From Thermococcus sp. (GTDB taxonomy: Archaea; Methanobacteriota_B; Thermococci; Thermococcales; Thermococcaceae), in contig JALTCK010000154.1 in the NCBI GenBank assembly GCA_027074805.1, positions 1 through 13,535 on the forward strand: 13,535 nt of DNA, given 5' to 3'. Both the position numbers and the translations under genes were made by a program. Positions 1 through 5,769 of this stretch are shown piece after piece. The stretch's first letter is position 1. Each line of letters begins with the position of its first letter. The notes below the pieces were generated by a model, which searched no databases, was not told the origin of the DNA, and worked only from the letters and a program-made list of their open reading frames with translations.

Positions 1-2
1 GC

Positions 3-269
3 CTTGACAAGGTTGGCAGCAACCTAATCCTCGTTGGTGGGCCAGTCGTCAACAGCGTCACAGCCGCCCTCGCCGACAAGCTCGGTGTTCCGAGCGACTA
101 CAACGGATGGGAGAGCGAGTACGGCACCGGTGCTGACAGCGGCGTCATAGCTTACAAGGCCGAGTGCGGAGCTATCGGCGGCTACGGTGTCCTCCTCGTT
201 GCAGGTACCGACAGGGAAGGAACTATGGCGGCTGCTGAGGCCCTCATGAACTACCTCAACAACCTCTGA
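3..269 (+). CDS. S-layer protein, C-terminal fragment (5' end outside window)
   Basis: Frame 3 is open from the first bases to a TGA at 267-269 and encodes about 88 residues beginning LDKVGSNLILVGGPVVN. The run LILVGGPVVNSVTAALADKLG, followed later by GGYGVLLVAGTDREGTMAAAEALMNYL, matches my memory of the C-terminal domain of Thermococcus/Pyrococcus S-layer proteins (S_layer_C type), which build the cell-surface lattice. The remaining several hundred residues, including any signal peptide, lie upstream of the window. The codons are strongly GC-ending, as expected for a highly expressed gene. A pyrimidine-rich tract follows the stop and may end transcription. An alternative is another secreted protein sharing this LVGGP/VVAG-type domain. 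The family call is from memory of the motif, not from a search. Confidence 0.8.
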   Translation, partial: LDKVGSNLILVGGPVVNSVTAALADKLGVPSDYNGWESEYGTGADSGVIAYKAECGAIGGYGVLLVAGTDREGTMAAAEALMNYLNNL

Positions 270-271
270 AG

Positions 272-291
272 CCTTTCTCCCTCTTTCTTTT
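272..291 (+). terminator. Pyrimidine/T-rich tract after the S-layer gene
   Basis: Directly after the S-layer TGA there is an unbroken run of about 20 pyrimidines with T clusters and no hairpin. Archaeal RNA polymerase can terminate on T-rich tracts alone, so this is a plausible termination zone. If it works as such, the next gene needs its own promoter, and I do not see a clear TATA box in the short gap. Confidence 0.4.
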
Positions 292-319
292 GATAATTCC
301 TTTTCTGGGGGTTTTGAGA

Positions 320-1108
320 TTGGAAACGAGAAAGATTGCAGTAGCATTAGTAGTGCTCTTGATAGTGCTGACGCCTTTGGCCTACGTAGGATACAGTTAT
401 TCGGCGTATTCGAGGGTTATTGAACCCGGAAAGGCTTTGGGAAGCACCGAATACGTTGTAGTAAAGACACCAGCAGGCCAGTTCCGTTCAATGACACTCC
501 AGGATTTCAAGGACTACTTGGCGCAGGGTGGTGAAATTCCAGAAGGCTCAAAGGTATACAAGATCAACGTTGAAAGCTACATCACAGGGAGCCCCATAGT
601 GGACATAAATACCACCCTGAGATCACTCTACGACTCCTACACTATAATCCTCGGTGATCCCTCCGTAAAGGAGTGTAAGGATCACCCCGAGCTTTACATG
701 GGGAGCTGTACCCAACGCACTGTTGCGGTGATGGAAGTCACCGCGTTTGTCAGCAATATATTCAGCACAATGTACTACCTGAAGGCACTTGCACTTGGAT
801 ATAATAACACCAGCGCTCGTGAGTACGCATTCCAGGAGACCATGAAACGTAACAGGAAGGGATACCTGGATTTCTGGACGAAGTTTGAAATAGGTCGAGG
901 AAGCTTGGGAAATGCGGAAAATCTTGCAATCCTCCTAATAGGTCCTGCTGAAGGGGCTACTGAGAACAGGGTCTTTGTACCCAGGAAGGGACTCCTCGTA
1001 TTTGAAGCAACATCCGATGACACCCTAAGAGCTGAGGTCGTGCTGGTTGAACAACTGATAAACTTCCAGTGGCCAAACAACAGTACTGCCTCGGGGACTA
1101 ACTCGTGA
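320..1108 (+). CDS. Uncharacterised membrane-anchored extracellular protein
   Basis: I do not recognise the family. The 262-residue product starts METRKIAVAL and has one hydrophobic segment at about residues 6-26 with a positively charged start, so it should be a signal anchor or uncleaved signal peptide with the rest outside the cell. Supporting an outside location are NxS/T sequons around residues 97, 162-163 and 253-254, and only two cysteines (119 and 130), close enough to form a disulfide. TTG at 320 is chosen because GGGGG at 307-311 sits 8 nt upstream and fits a Shine-Dalgarno site. TTG at 314 is in frame but too close to that site. TTG at 290 gives a longer form but would start in the pyrimidine tract. 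It follows the S-layer gene on the same strand and ends in a strong hairpin. A role at the cell surface is inference only. Confidence 0.72.
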   Translation: METRKIAVALVVLLIVLTPLAYVGYSYSAYSRVIEPGKALGSTEYVVVKTPAGQFRSMTLQDFKDYLAQGGEIPEGSKVYKINVESYITGSPIVDINTTLRSLYDSYTIILGDPSVKECKDHPELYMGSCTQRTVAVMEVTAFVSNIFSTMYYLKALALGYNNTSAREYAFQETMKRNRKGYLDFWTKFEIGRGSLGNAENLAILLIGPAEGATENRVFVPRKGLLVFEATSDDTLRAEVVLVEQLINFQWPNNSTASGTNS

Positions 1109-1135
1109 TAAGTCCCCTGAGTAGTTTCCTTTTTT
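1090..1135 (+). terminator. Hairpin plus T-run terminator-like element
   Basis: GGGGACT at 1093-1099 and AGTCCCC at 1111-1117 form a perfect 7-bp stem with an 11-nt loop. CTC (1090-1092) and GAG (1119-1121) extend it across one bulged T. Nine bases later comes a run of six T (1130-1135). The stop codon of the + strand gene (1106-1108) lies in the loop, and the stop of the convergent radical SAM gene (1098-1100) lies in the stem. This has the shape of a bacterial intrinsic terminator and faces the + strand gene; there is no matching A/T run for the other direction. That it terminates transcription is inference. Confidence 0.65.
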
Positions 1136-2843
1136 CTTCCCCAACTACCTTGAAGAAATCGTCTTCTGATGAAAAGGGCCTGTGATAGAGTATTTTTGGA
1201 ACGGTTTTCTTTCCTATTGCCGGGAGCATCTCCAGGATTTTTGGGTTTTCGGTATTGACATTTACCGGGATCGGAATTCCTGTGATGCTTCGGAATCCAT
1301 GATCAACTATCAAAATGTCGTAAAATCTCCCAAGCTCCATCTTCTTCGGAACTCCGACGATTAAAGGATAGCTGCCCAGCTGCCTCCCAAAGGTCAGCCC
1401 GTTCTCATGAACTTCAGCCAAAACCTCCCTTAAAATTGTGCCTGTTGGAACAACTCTCTTAAGCATGGGAAGGTCAATTTCATGGCGTATCTTGTATTTG
1501 TAGTGATGTATCAGTCGCTTGTGTTTTTCAGTTTTTACCTTGTTTCTCATGTTCCATAGCGGAGTCCCCGGAAACACAACAACCTGTCTGATGTTTATCC
1601 TCCTTACCATGAGACCGTCATCAAGGAGTCTTTTCAGGAACTGGAACGTAGCTTCATAACTCTTCTTAGTCTCGCCTGGGAGGCCAAAGATAATGTTTAT
1701 TCCTGGCAAAAGCCAGGGCATCCCATTGGGCCCTCTTCTCCCACCGATTTCGTTGAGTATCTTCACTGCCTCATAGGTCTCCTCCGCGGTGGCGTTAAGG
1801 TTGTTTAGCTTGGCAACCTTGGGGTCGGCGCTCTCAAGACCAAATGCCACGACATTTCCTGGAGTTCCGTATTTGATTAGAGTCTTTGCTATCGTGGTGC
1901 TCTCTTCCGGATAGTTGGCTATCACCGCTGGGTTTGCATTATCAACGTGAAGGGTTTTAACATCAGGTGTCACCGAACGGATTCCCCGGAATAGCCTTTC
2001 CACAGCCTCTGGATTGGGAATCGGTACCCGTCCATTTGGCGTGGACCTGTAAGAGAATATACAGCTCTGCCTGCCGACTCGAAAATGCCTAACACCCAAA
2101 TCATAAAGTGCTTTAACCTCTACCACGACATCCTCGACCTCTCTATCCTCGACCGTTCTATACCTCACAGGCTCGGTGCAGAAGGAACATCCCCCAATTC
2201 CCATGGCCTTCGGACAGCCCCTCTGAGTCTCAATCTCAACGATAACTTTGTTCGGATACCCTGGAAACTGTCTCACGACTTCGGCACCGAGGACAGCATA
2301 GTCTCTGAGCTCAGTATAGCTCCTGAATCGTAAGGGATCTGCGTCCCTTGGATTGGTTAGATAATCGAAGAGAAACGCCTCCAGATCGCCGTAAACGACG
2401 TAGTCAAAAACTGAATGTGCCATCCGAAGTTCCTTGGAGGTCACTTTTGTCCCACCCATGTGAGCCGATCCCATGAATGCCGGTCCTCCAAGAACTTTCT
2501 CCGCTTTATAATTCTTTATGAACTTCGCAATCTCCTCGACCTGAGAGGGAACCGCAGAGAGGTATTTGCCCGGTGTGTGCAGGCCACCGATGTAGACAAT
2601 GAGGCCTGCCTTTTCTAAAATCTTTTGAGTTTTAGAAAAATTTGGTGTCTTGTTTTTTGTGGCTATACCTCGTTCCCCAACGAAGGTTGCTCTGAGATCA
2701 TCTATGGTGATATAGAAAATCCTAGCGCCCTTTTGAGCTTTCTTTATTGCTCCGTATGCGTATCGGGGATATATTCCCAAGTAGGGTGGAACACCAAGGC
2801 CCGCTGGTTCATCAGTGTAGCCATCTACTATGGCAACTATCAT
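1098..2843 (-). CDS. Radical SAM protein with C-terminal helix-hairpin-helix (COG1031 type)
   Basis: The 581-residue protein has an N-terminal region of roughly 150-200 residues with a Rossmann-like feel (MIVAIVDGYTDEP, and VLGGPAFMG near 117). A radical SAM core follows, with Cys210, Cys219 and Cys222 in RGCPKAMGIGGCSFC. These should bind a [4Fe-4S] cluster that cleaves S-adenosylmethionine. Later core motifs include VAFGLESADP and GINIIFGLPGET. The last ~60 residues contain a helix-hairpin-helix-like stretch (ILEMLPAIGKKTVPKIL), a common nucleic-acid-binding element. This order fits the archaeal family described as radical SAM enzyme with C-terminal HhH; the substrate is unknown to me. The ATG at 2841-2843 has only a modest purine-rich site further upstream. 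It stands alone on its strand, with its 3' end overlapping the preceding convergent gene by 11 bases. Confidence 0.88.
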   Translation of the reverse strand: MIVAIVDGYTDEPAGLGVPPYLGIYPRYAYGAIKKAQKGARIFYITIDDLRATFVGERGIATKNKTPNFSKTQKILEKAGLIVYIGGLHTPGKYLSAVPSQVEEIAKFIKNYKAEKVLGGPAFMGSAHMGGTKVTSKELRMAHSVFDYVVYGDLEAFLFDYLTNPRDADPLRFRSYTELRDYAVLGAEVVRQFPGYPNKVIVEIETQRGCPKAMGIGGCSFCTEPVRYRTVEDREVEDVVVEVKALYDLGVRHFRVGRQSCIFSYRSTPNGRVPIPNPEAVERLFRGIRSVTPDVKTLHVDNANPAVIANYPEESTTIAKTLIKYGTPGNVVAFGLESADPKVAKLNNLNATAEETYEAVKILNEIGGRRGPNGMPWLLPGINIIFGLPGETKKSYEATFQFLKRLLDDGLMVRRINIRQVVVFPGTPLWNMRNKVKTEKHKRLIHHYKYKIRHEIDLPMLKRVVPTGTILREVLAEVHENGLTFGRQLGSYPLIVGVPKKMELGRFYDILIVDHGFRSITGIPIPVNVNTENPKILEMLPAIGKKTVPKILYHRPFSSEDDFFKVVGEEKRKLLRGLITS

Positions 2844-2890
2844 GTGAGGAGCTCTTCCCTTCCTCTTAAAAATCGATCGCTTTCGAAATC

Positions 2891-2899
2891 CGTATAAGT
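2891..2899 (+). promoter_or_regulatory. TATA box for the ferritin-like gene
   Basis: The sequence cgtataagt is centred about 25 bases before the expected transcription start near 2920, just ahead of the GGTGAG ribosome binding site at 2925-2930. The match to the archaeal TATA consensus is moderate. Confidence 0.5.
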
Positions 2900-2934
2900 T
2901 ATTGTTTCTAATTTGTTATTAGTAGGTGAGAGTT

Positions 2935-3468
2935 ATGAACACTCGGTATGAAACCGTAGGGAAAAAGAAAATTTCTGAGATAATTGAACTGTTATCTAAG
3001 CTTGATGCAAAAGAGTTGATGGCTTATTGGATCGATCAGGAAATAAAGGAGGCCGAGATGTATCATTACCTTCACGAACTCAGCAAAGAAGTGCAGTGGG
3101 ATGAGAGAATCCCAAAGCTCTTCTTCCGTCTTTATCAGGAGAGTCTGGGTCACGCGGAGGCGCTTTTGAAAATGTTTAAGGAAATGTTCCCTGATGAAAA
3201 ACCTCCAAAGGTTGATCTCCCGGCGCTTGAGGTAGAGCTTTCGAAGGAAGAGCTGAAGGAGCTTGTGAAGAGCAAAAGGCTGAAGGACATACTGGAATAT
3301 CTCATGGGGACAGAGAAGCTGGCACACGACGTGTACAGGTACCTTGCGGAGAAAAGTTCAGACGAAGATGCCAAGGCGACGTTAATATGGCTGGCAAAAA
3401 TTGAGGATGGTCACTACCGTCTATTAAGGGATCTGTACATAACCCTCTTTGGAATGCCACCAGAGTGA
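2935..3468 (+). CDS. Ferritin-like (rubrerythrin-related) diiron protein
   Basis: The 177-residue product looks like a four-helix bundle. Helix A is around residues 28-50 (QEIKEAEMYHYL), helix B 59-84 (YQESLGHAEALL), helix C 116-140 (GTEKLAHDVYRYL) and helix D 146-170 (KIEDGHYRLL). Likely metal ligands are a Glu of helix A (37 or 41), Glu69/His73, Glu127, and Glu157/His160 in a classic ExxH. The first pair is unusual, because serine sits at the position three before the histidine. No rubredoxin CxxC domain is present, so it is not a full rubrerythrin. Proteins of this group usually handle iron or peroxide in the cytoplasm; the specific role here is inferred. ATG at 2935 is preferred over the in-frame GTG at 2926, because that GTG is part of the GGTGAG ribosome binding site. 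It is convergent with rsmA, three bases from its end. Confidence 0.82.
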   Translation: MNTRYETVGKKKISEIIELLSKLDAKELMAYWIDQEIKEAEMYHYLHELSKEVQWDERIPKLFFRLYQESLGHAEALLKMFKEMFPDEKPPKVDLPALEVELSKEELKELVKSKRLKDILEYLMGTEKLAHDVYRYLAEKSSDEDAKATLIWLAKIEDGHYRLLRDLYITLFGMPPE

Positions 3469-3471
3469 TAC

Positions 3472-4296
3472 CTATGCCCTCAGAACCTTTTCTTCTTTCA
3501 GGTACTTCTCTATTTCCAGAACATCCTCAGGCCAGAGTTGGAAAACCCGTTTCTGGGCATGAGGGACTCTATCAAAAACCACCTTCACACCTTTGAATTC
3601 TTCCTTCGAGAGACCGAGCATGTGGTGGGATTTTTTGAGGGCGGAGCTTACGGTGCTTTTCCTGTGCTGGAACAGCGCCCTCACGAGGTTTTGATTGAGC
3701 TCAACCCTCTCCTTCTTGGGTTTGGGTCTGAGCACGACAACGGCCGAGTCAACCTTAGGCCGCGGCCAGAAGGCTCCCTTTCCGATGCGTTCAACGATCT
3801 CTGCCTCAGCGGTTGCTAGTATCATAAGAGACAGTCTGGAGTAGTTCTTCTCTCCTGGATTTGCAACCAGTCTCTGGGCAAACTCCAGCTGATATATGAG
3901 TACGGCCTTTTCAAACCCATACTGGAGGAATCTGAAGGTTATCGGCGAGGAGATCTGATATGGGAGGTTGGAGACCACCTTCGTGAACTCTGGAAAGGGG
4001 ACCTTCAGCGCATCCCCTTGGATTATCTCAACGTTTTCCCACTCGTACTCCCTCCGGAGTATCTCCACGAGCCGCTGGTCCTTCTCTATCGCGTAGACCT
4101 TCCTGGCCCTTCTGCTCAGCACATCCGTGAGAATCCCGAGGCCCGGCCCAATTTCAAGAACCACATCATTTTCGGAGATTTCAGCCCTTTCCACGTTGCG
4201 CTCCACTATGTCGGGAACCACGAGAAAGTTCTGCCCGAGGTTTCTTCGGGCGTTGAGGTGGTACTTGGAAATAAGGTAGAAGAGGCGATCCTTCAT
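3472..4296 (-). CDS. rsmA: 16S rRNA dimethyladenosine transferase RsmA/KsgA
   Basis: This 274-residue enzyme uses S-adenosylmethionine to dimethylate two adjacent adenosines near the 3' end of 16S rRNA during late small-subunit assembly. The family signatures are complete: NLGQNFL at residues 19-25, the SAM-binding EIGPGLG at 48-54, the acidic Glu71 after strand 2, GDAL at 94-97, and the catalytic NLPYQISSP at 110-118. The C-terminal part (about 180-270) is the small helical rRNA-binding domain, with RALFQHRKSTVSSALKK. Length is normal for the archaeal family. Its ATG overlaps the stop of the DUF655 gene in an ATGA arrangement (4293-4296), which indicates translational coupling. It is the last gene of the L21e-rpoF-DUF655-rsmA cluster. 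Confidence 0.96.
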   Translation of the reverse strand: MKDRLFYLISKYHLNARRNLGQNFLVVPDIVERNVERAEISENDVVLEIGPGLGILTDVLSRRARKVYAIEKDQRLVEILRREYEWENVEIIQGDALKVPFPEFTKVVSNLPYQISSPITFRFLQYGFEKAVLIYQLEFAQRLVANPGEKNYSRLSLMILATAEAEIVERIGKGAFWPRPKVDSAVVVLRPKPKKERVELNQNLVRALFQHRKSTVSSALKKSHHMLGLSKEEFKGVKVVFDRVPHAQKRVFQLWPEDVLEIEKYLKEEKVLRA

Positions 4297-4913
4297 ACCC
4301 GGAAAATCCTCCTAGAGCCCACGAAGAGTCTGTATTTGTCCTTTCCAACTATCTCATCTACGATCCTCTTGGCTATCATCTTGGATGGATCCGGAAGGCC
4401 CTTTACCCTATCTCTGAGATCTTCAAAGCTCTTGAAGGGCTCCCTCTTTCTCTCGTCGATGATCTCCCACATATGCTTTTTCCCTATGCCGGGCAGGAGT
4501 TCAAGGCTGTGGAGTCTGTTGGTTATCGGAGGTGCCATGTTAAAGAACTGGATGAAGCGCTCCTCATTATTCTTTACGATTTCCTCTACGACGTAAGGAA
4601 GCTCAGCCCTGGCGGTGGCCGTTAGATCATCGTAGTGTATCTTCTTGTTTATCATGAGAACCTTGTCCCTCTCGCCCTTCCCGACGAAAACCCTCTCATA
4701 GAGCATCAGGTCGATTTTCGGAGTAATTTCTAGCAATGTGAATGCCTTCTCTCCTATAACTTGAGCCACGGCTTTGCCGCTCCTATGTCCGGTCTTCAGG
4801 TCAGTGTAGCCCTCGGGGAGATAGTCCAGCACGTAAGCGTACTCCTCATACTCGACGTTCCGCCTCTTCTTCTCGAGGCTCTCCCGGTAAGAGTGTCTCC
4901 TATACCTGTCCAT
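4293..4913 (-). CDS. DUF655 family protein (predicted RNA-binding, HhH)
   Basis: The 206-residue protein matches the archaeal DUF655/COG1491 family. The N-terminus is very basic (first 20 residues). The central part carries YAYVLDYLPEG, the region where this family has an S1/OB-like fold. A helix-hairpin-helix-like motif, LLPGIGKKHMWEIIDER, lies near residues 139-155. Function is not established; RNA binding is predicted from the HhH and from its constant position beside rsmA and rpoF in archaea. The first ATG at 4913 has GGGGGAG about 5 nt upstream, and a TATA box lies some 30-40 bases upstream. The gene can therefore be transcribed apart from rpoF. Its last codons overlap the start of rsmA by four bases. 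Confidence 0.9.
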   Translation of the reverse strand: MDRYRRHSYRESLEKKRRNVEYEEYAYVLDYLPEGYTDLKTGHRSGKAVAQVIGEKAFTLLEITPKIDLMLYERVFVGKGERDKVLMINKKIHYDDLTATARAELPYVVEEIVKNNEERFIQFFNMAPPITNRLHSLELLPGIGKKHMWEIIDERKREPFKSFEDLRDRVKGLPDPSKMIAKRIVDEIVGKDKYRLFVGSRRIFRV

Positions 4914-4944
4914 TTTCTCTCCCCCAAAAATTATACCCCTCTGG

Positions 4945-4954
4945 CTTTTTATAC
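4945..4954 (-). promoter_or_regulatory. Internal TATA box before DUF655-rsmA
   Basis: On the minus strand this reads GTATAAAAAG, a good archaeal TATA box. Its centre at about 4950 predicts a start near 4925, giving a leader of about 10 nt that includes the GGGGGAG ribosome binding site before the ATG at 4913. It lies in the 64-base gap after rpoF, so DUF655 and rsmA can be expressed apart from the ribosomal protein. Confidence 0.65.
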
Positions 4955-4961
4955 TTTGTTA

Positions 4962-4977
4962 AGAAAAGTGAGAAAAA
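4962..4977 (-). terminator. T-rich tract after rpoF
   Basis: Immediately after the rpoF stop, the minus strand reads TTTTTCTCACTTTTCT, two T-runs with no stem. This fits archaeal oligo-T termination. It lies just upstream of the internal promoter, so L21e-rpoF and DUF655-rsmA may be partly separate units. Confidence 0.45.
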
Positions 4978-5346
4978 TCACTCCCGGTACTCATCCAGGA
5001 GCGAGACTATTTCCCTTGCCTCTTCTGGGGAGGGGATGTAGTCCTCCTTCGAGAAGATAACGCGTATGTCGGAGTAGTCCTCAGGCATGAGGTCGACTAG
5101 CTTGGAAGCAAGCCTCTCATCCAACCACTCGAAGAGGTCTATGAGCTTTTCCTTGAGCTCCTTTGCCTGCTCCGGCTTGAGCTTTGAGAACCTTTCAGCA
5201 TGCTCCAGACTAACCCTGGCCTCGTAGAACATGGGCTCCTCCGGGTTTTCCTCCATCCCCTCCTCCTTCCTGCGCTCAAGGAGCTCCTTCGTTTCGGCTA
5301 TCGTGAGATAGTGCTCCTCGAGCTTTTTACGCCCTATCATGTTCAT
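4978..5346 (-). CDS. rpoF: DNA-directed RNA polymerase subunit F (Rpo4)
   Basis: The product of about 120 residues is the archaeal counterpart of eukaryotic Rpb4. With Rpo7 (subunit E) it forms the stalk of RNA polymerase, which helps initiation and elongation. Evidence is the acidic, helical composition, the N-terminal IGRKKLEEHYLTIAETKELLE, and a C-terminal HRDC-like segment ending in MPEDYSDIRVIFSKEDY and PEEAREIVSLLDEY. ATG at 5346 overlaps the L21e stop in an ATGA arrangement. A second ATG at 5340 (MIGRKK) is the start I recall for many relatives and is equally possible, making the protein two residues shorter. Placement directly after L21e is an archaeal conserved arrangement that links ribosome and polymerase supply. 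Confidence 0.93.
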   Translation of the reverse strand: MNMIGRKKLEEHYLTIAETKELLERRKEEGMEENPEEPMFYEARVSLEHAERFSKLKPEQAKELKEKLIDLFEWLDERLASKLVDLMPEDYSDIRVIFSKEDYIPSPEEAREIVSLLDEYRE

Positions 5347-5639
5347 CCCTTCTGTGCCCTGAGATGAACCGGGTGTATGAAGAAGGTCTTAACCTTCCCG
5401 CCGTCGGTTATCTCGACGACGTAGGCATCACCGCGCTTTCCCACGACGGTACCGGTTCTCCCATGGAATCTCGGGTCGGGCATACCCTTGTGATAACTCG
5501 GCTCGATGACTATGTGGACCTTCTGGCCGACCTCAAACTCCTGGAGGAACCTCGTGAGGGGAGGCAGACCCCTTTCCCTCGGCTTCTTGCTGAGCTTTCC
5601 GCGGGTCTTCCTACGGAAGCTGTGTGCCTTCTTAACCAT
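5343..5639 (-). CDS. rpl21e: 50S ribosomal protein L21e
   Basis: The 98-residue basic protein begins MVKKAHSFRRKTRGKLSK and contains GLPPLTRFLQEF, then HIVIEPSYHKGMPDPRFHGR and TGTVVGKRGDAYVV. Those are the features of archaeal/eukaryotic L21e, an SH3-like-barrel protein of the large subunit. ATG at 5639 is chosen because GAGGTGG (5646-5652 on this strand) lies 6 nt before it. The upstream in-frame TTG at 5645 would touch that site. The stop overlaps the rpoF start by four bases. It is the first gene of the cluster, behind a strong TATA box and a leader of about 100 nt. Confidence 0.96.
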   Translation of the reverse strand: MVKKAHSFRRKTRGKLSKKPRERGLPPLTRFLQEFEVGQKVHIVIEPSYHKGMPDPRFHGRTGTVVGKRGDAYVVEITDGGKVKTFFIHPVHLRAQKG

Positions 5640-5736
5640 TATCAACCACCTCTCAAGGTTTTAACGTCACAGTGGACGACACCACACGGGATTTTCACGC
5701 CTTTTCGGCATACGAACTAAGCCTGTTATGGCTCCG
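5640..5736 (-). promoter_or_regulatory. Leader region of L21e mRNA with short hairpins
   Basis: If transcription starts about 25 nt after the TATA box at 5755-5766, this region is an untranslated leader of nearly 100 nt, long for a Thermococcales gene. On the minus strand it can form AGCC/GGCT with a 6-nt loop (about 5719-5733) and ATGCC/GGCGT with a GAAAA loop (5697-5711). It can also form either of two mutually exclusive 4-bp stems, CGTC/GACG (5665-5678) or GTGG/CCAC (5672-5685). The stems are short and may be chance. I recognise no tRNA or standard box C/D elements. The ribosome binding site GAGGTGG is at 5646-5652. Confidence 0.35.
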
Positions 5737-5754
5737 CTATCCAATCAAGGGAAA

Positions 5755-5766
5755 CCTTTTATAAAG
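5755..5766 (-). promoter_or_regulatory. TATA box of the L21e-rpoF cluster
   Basis: The minus strand reads CTTTATAAAAGG, a near-ideal archaeal TATA box, preceded by the purine-rich GAAAA expected of a BRE. That BRE-like part touches the stop codon of pus10 (5770-5772). The predicted start is near 5736. No + strand gene begins nearby, so the orientation toward L21e is favoured. Confidence 0.75.
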
Positions 5767-5769
5767 TTT

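Noticed and set aside
4018..4596. + strand frame across the rsmA/DUF655 junction
   Set aside because: It runs antisense through two well-supported genes and shows no domain or ribosome binding site.
5640..5769. tRNA gene between L21e and pus10
   Set aside because: No cloverleaf can be drawn: there is no T-arm GTTCGAAT consensus and no 7-bp acceptor stem in the right place.
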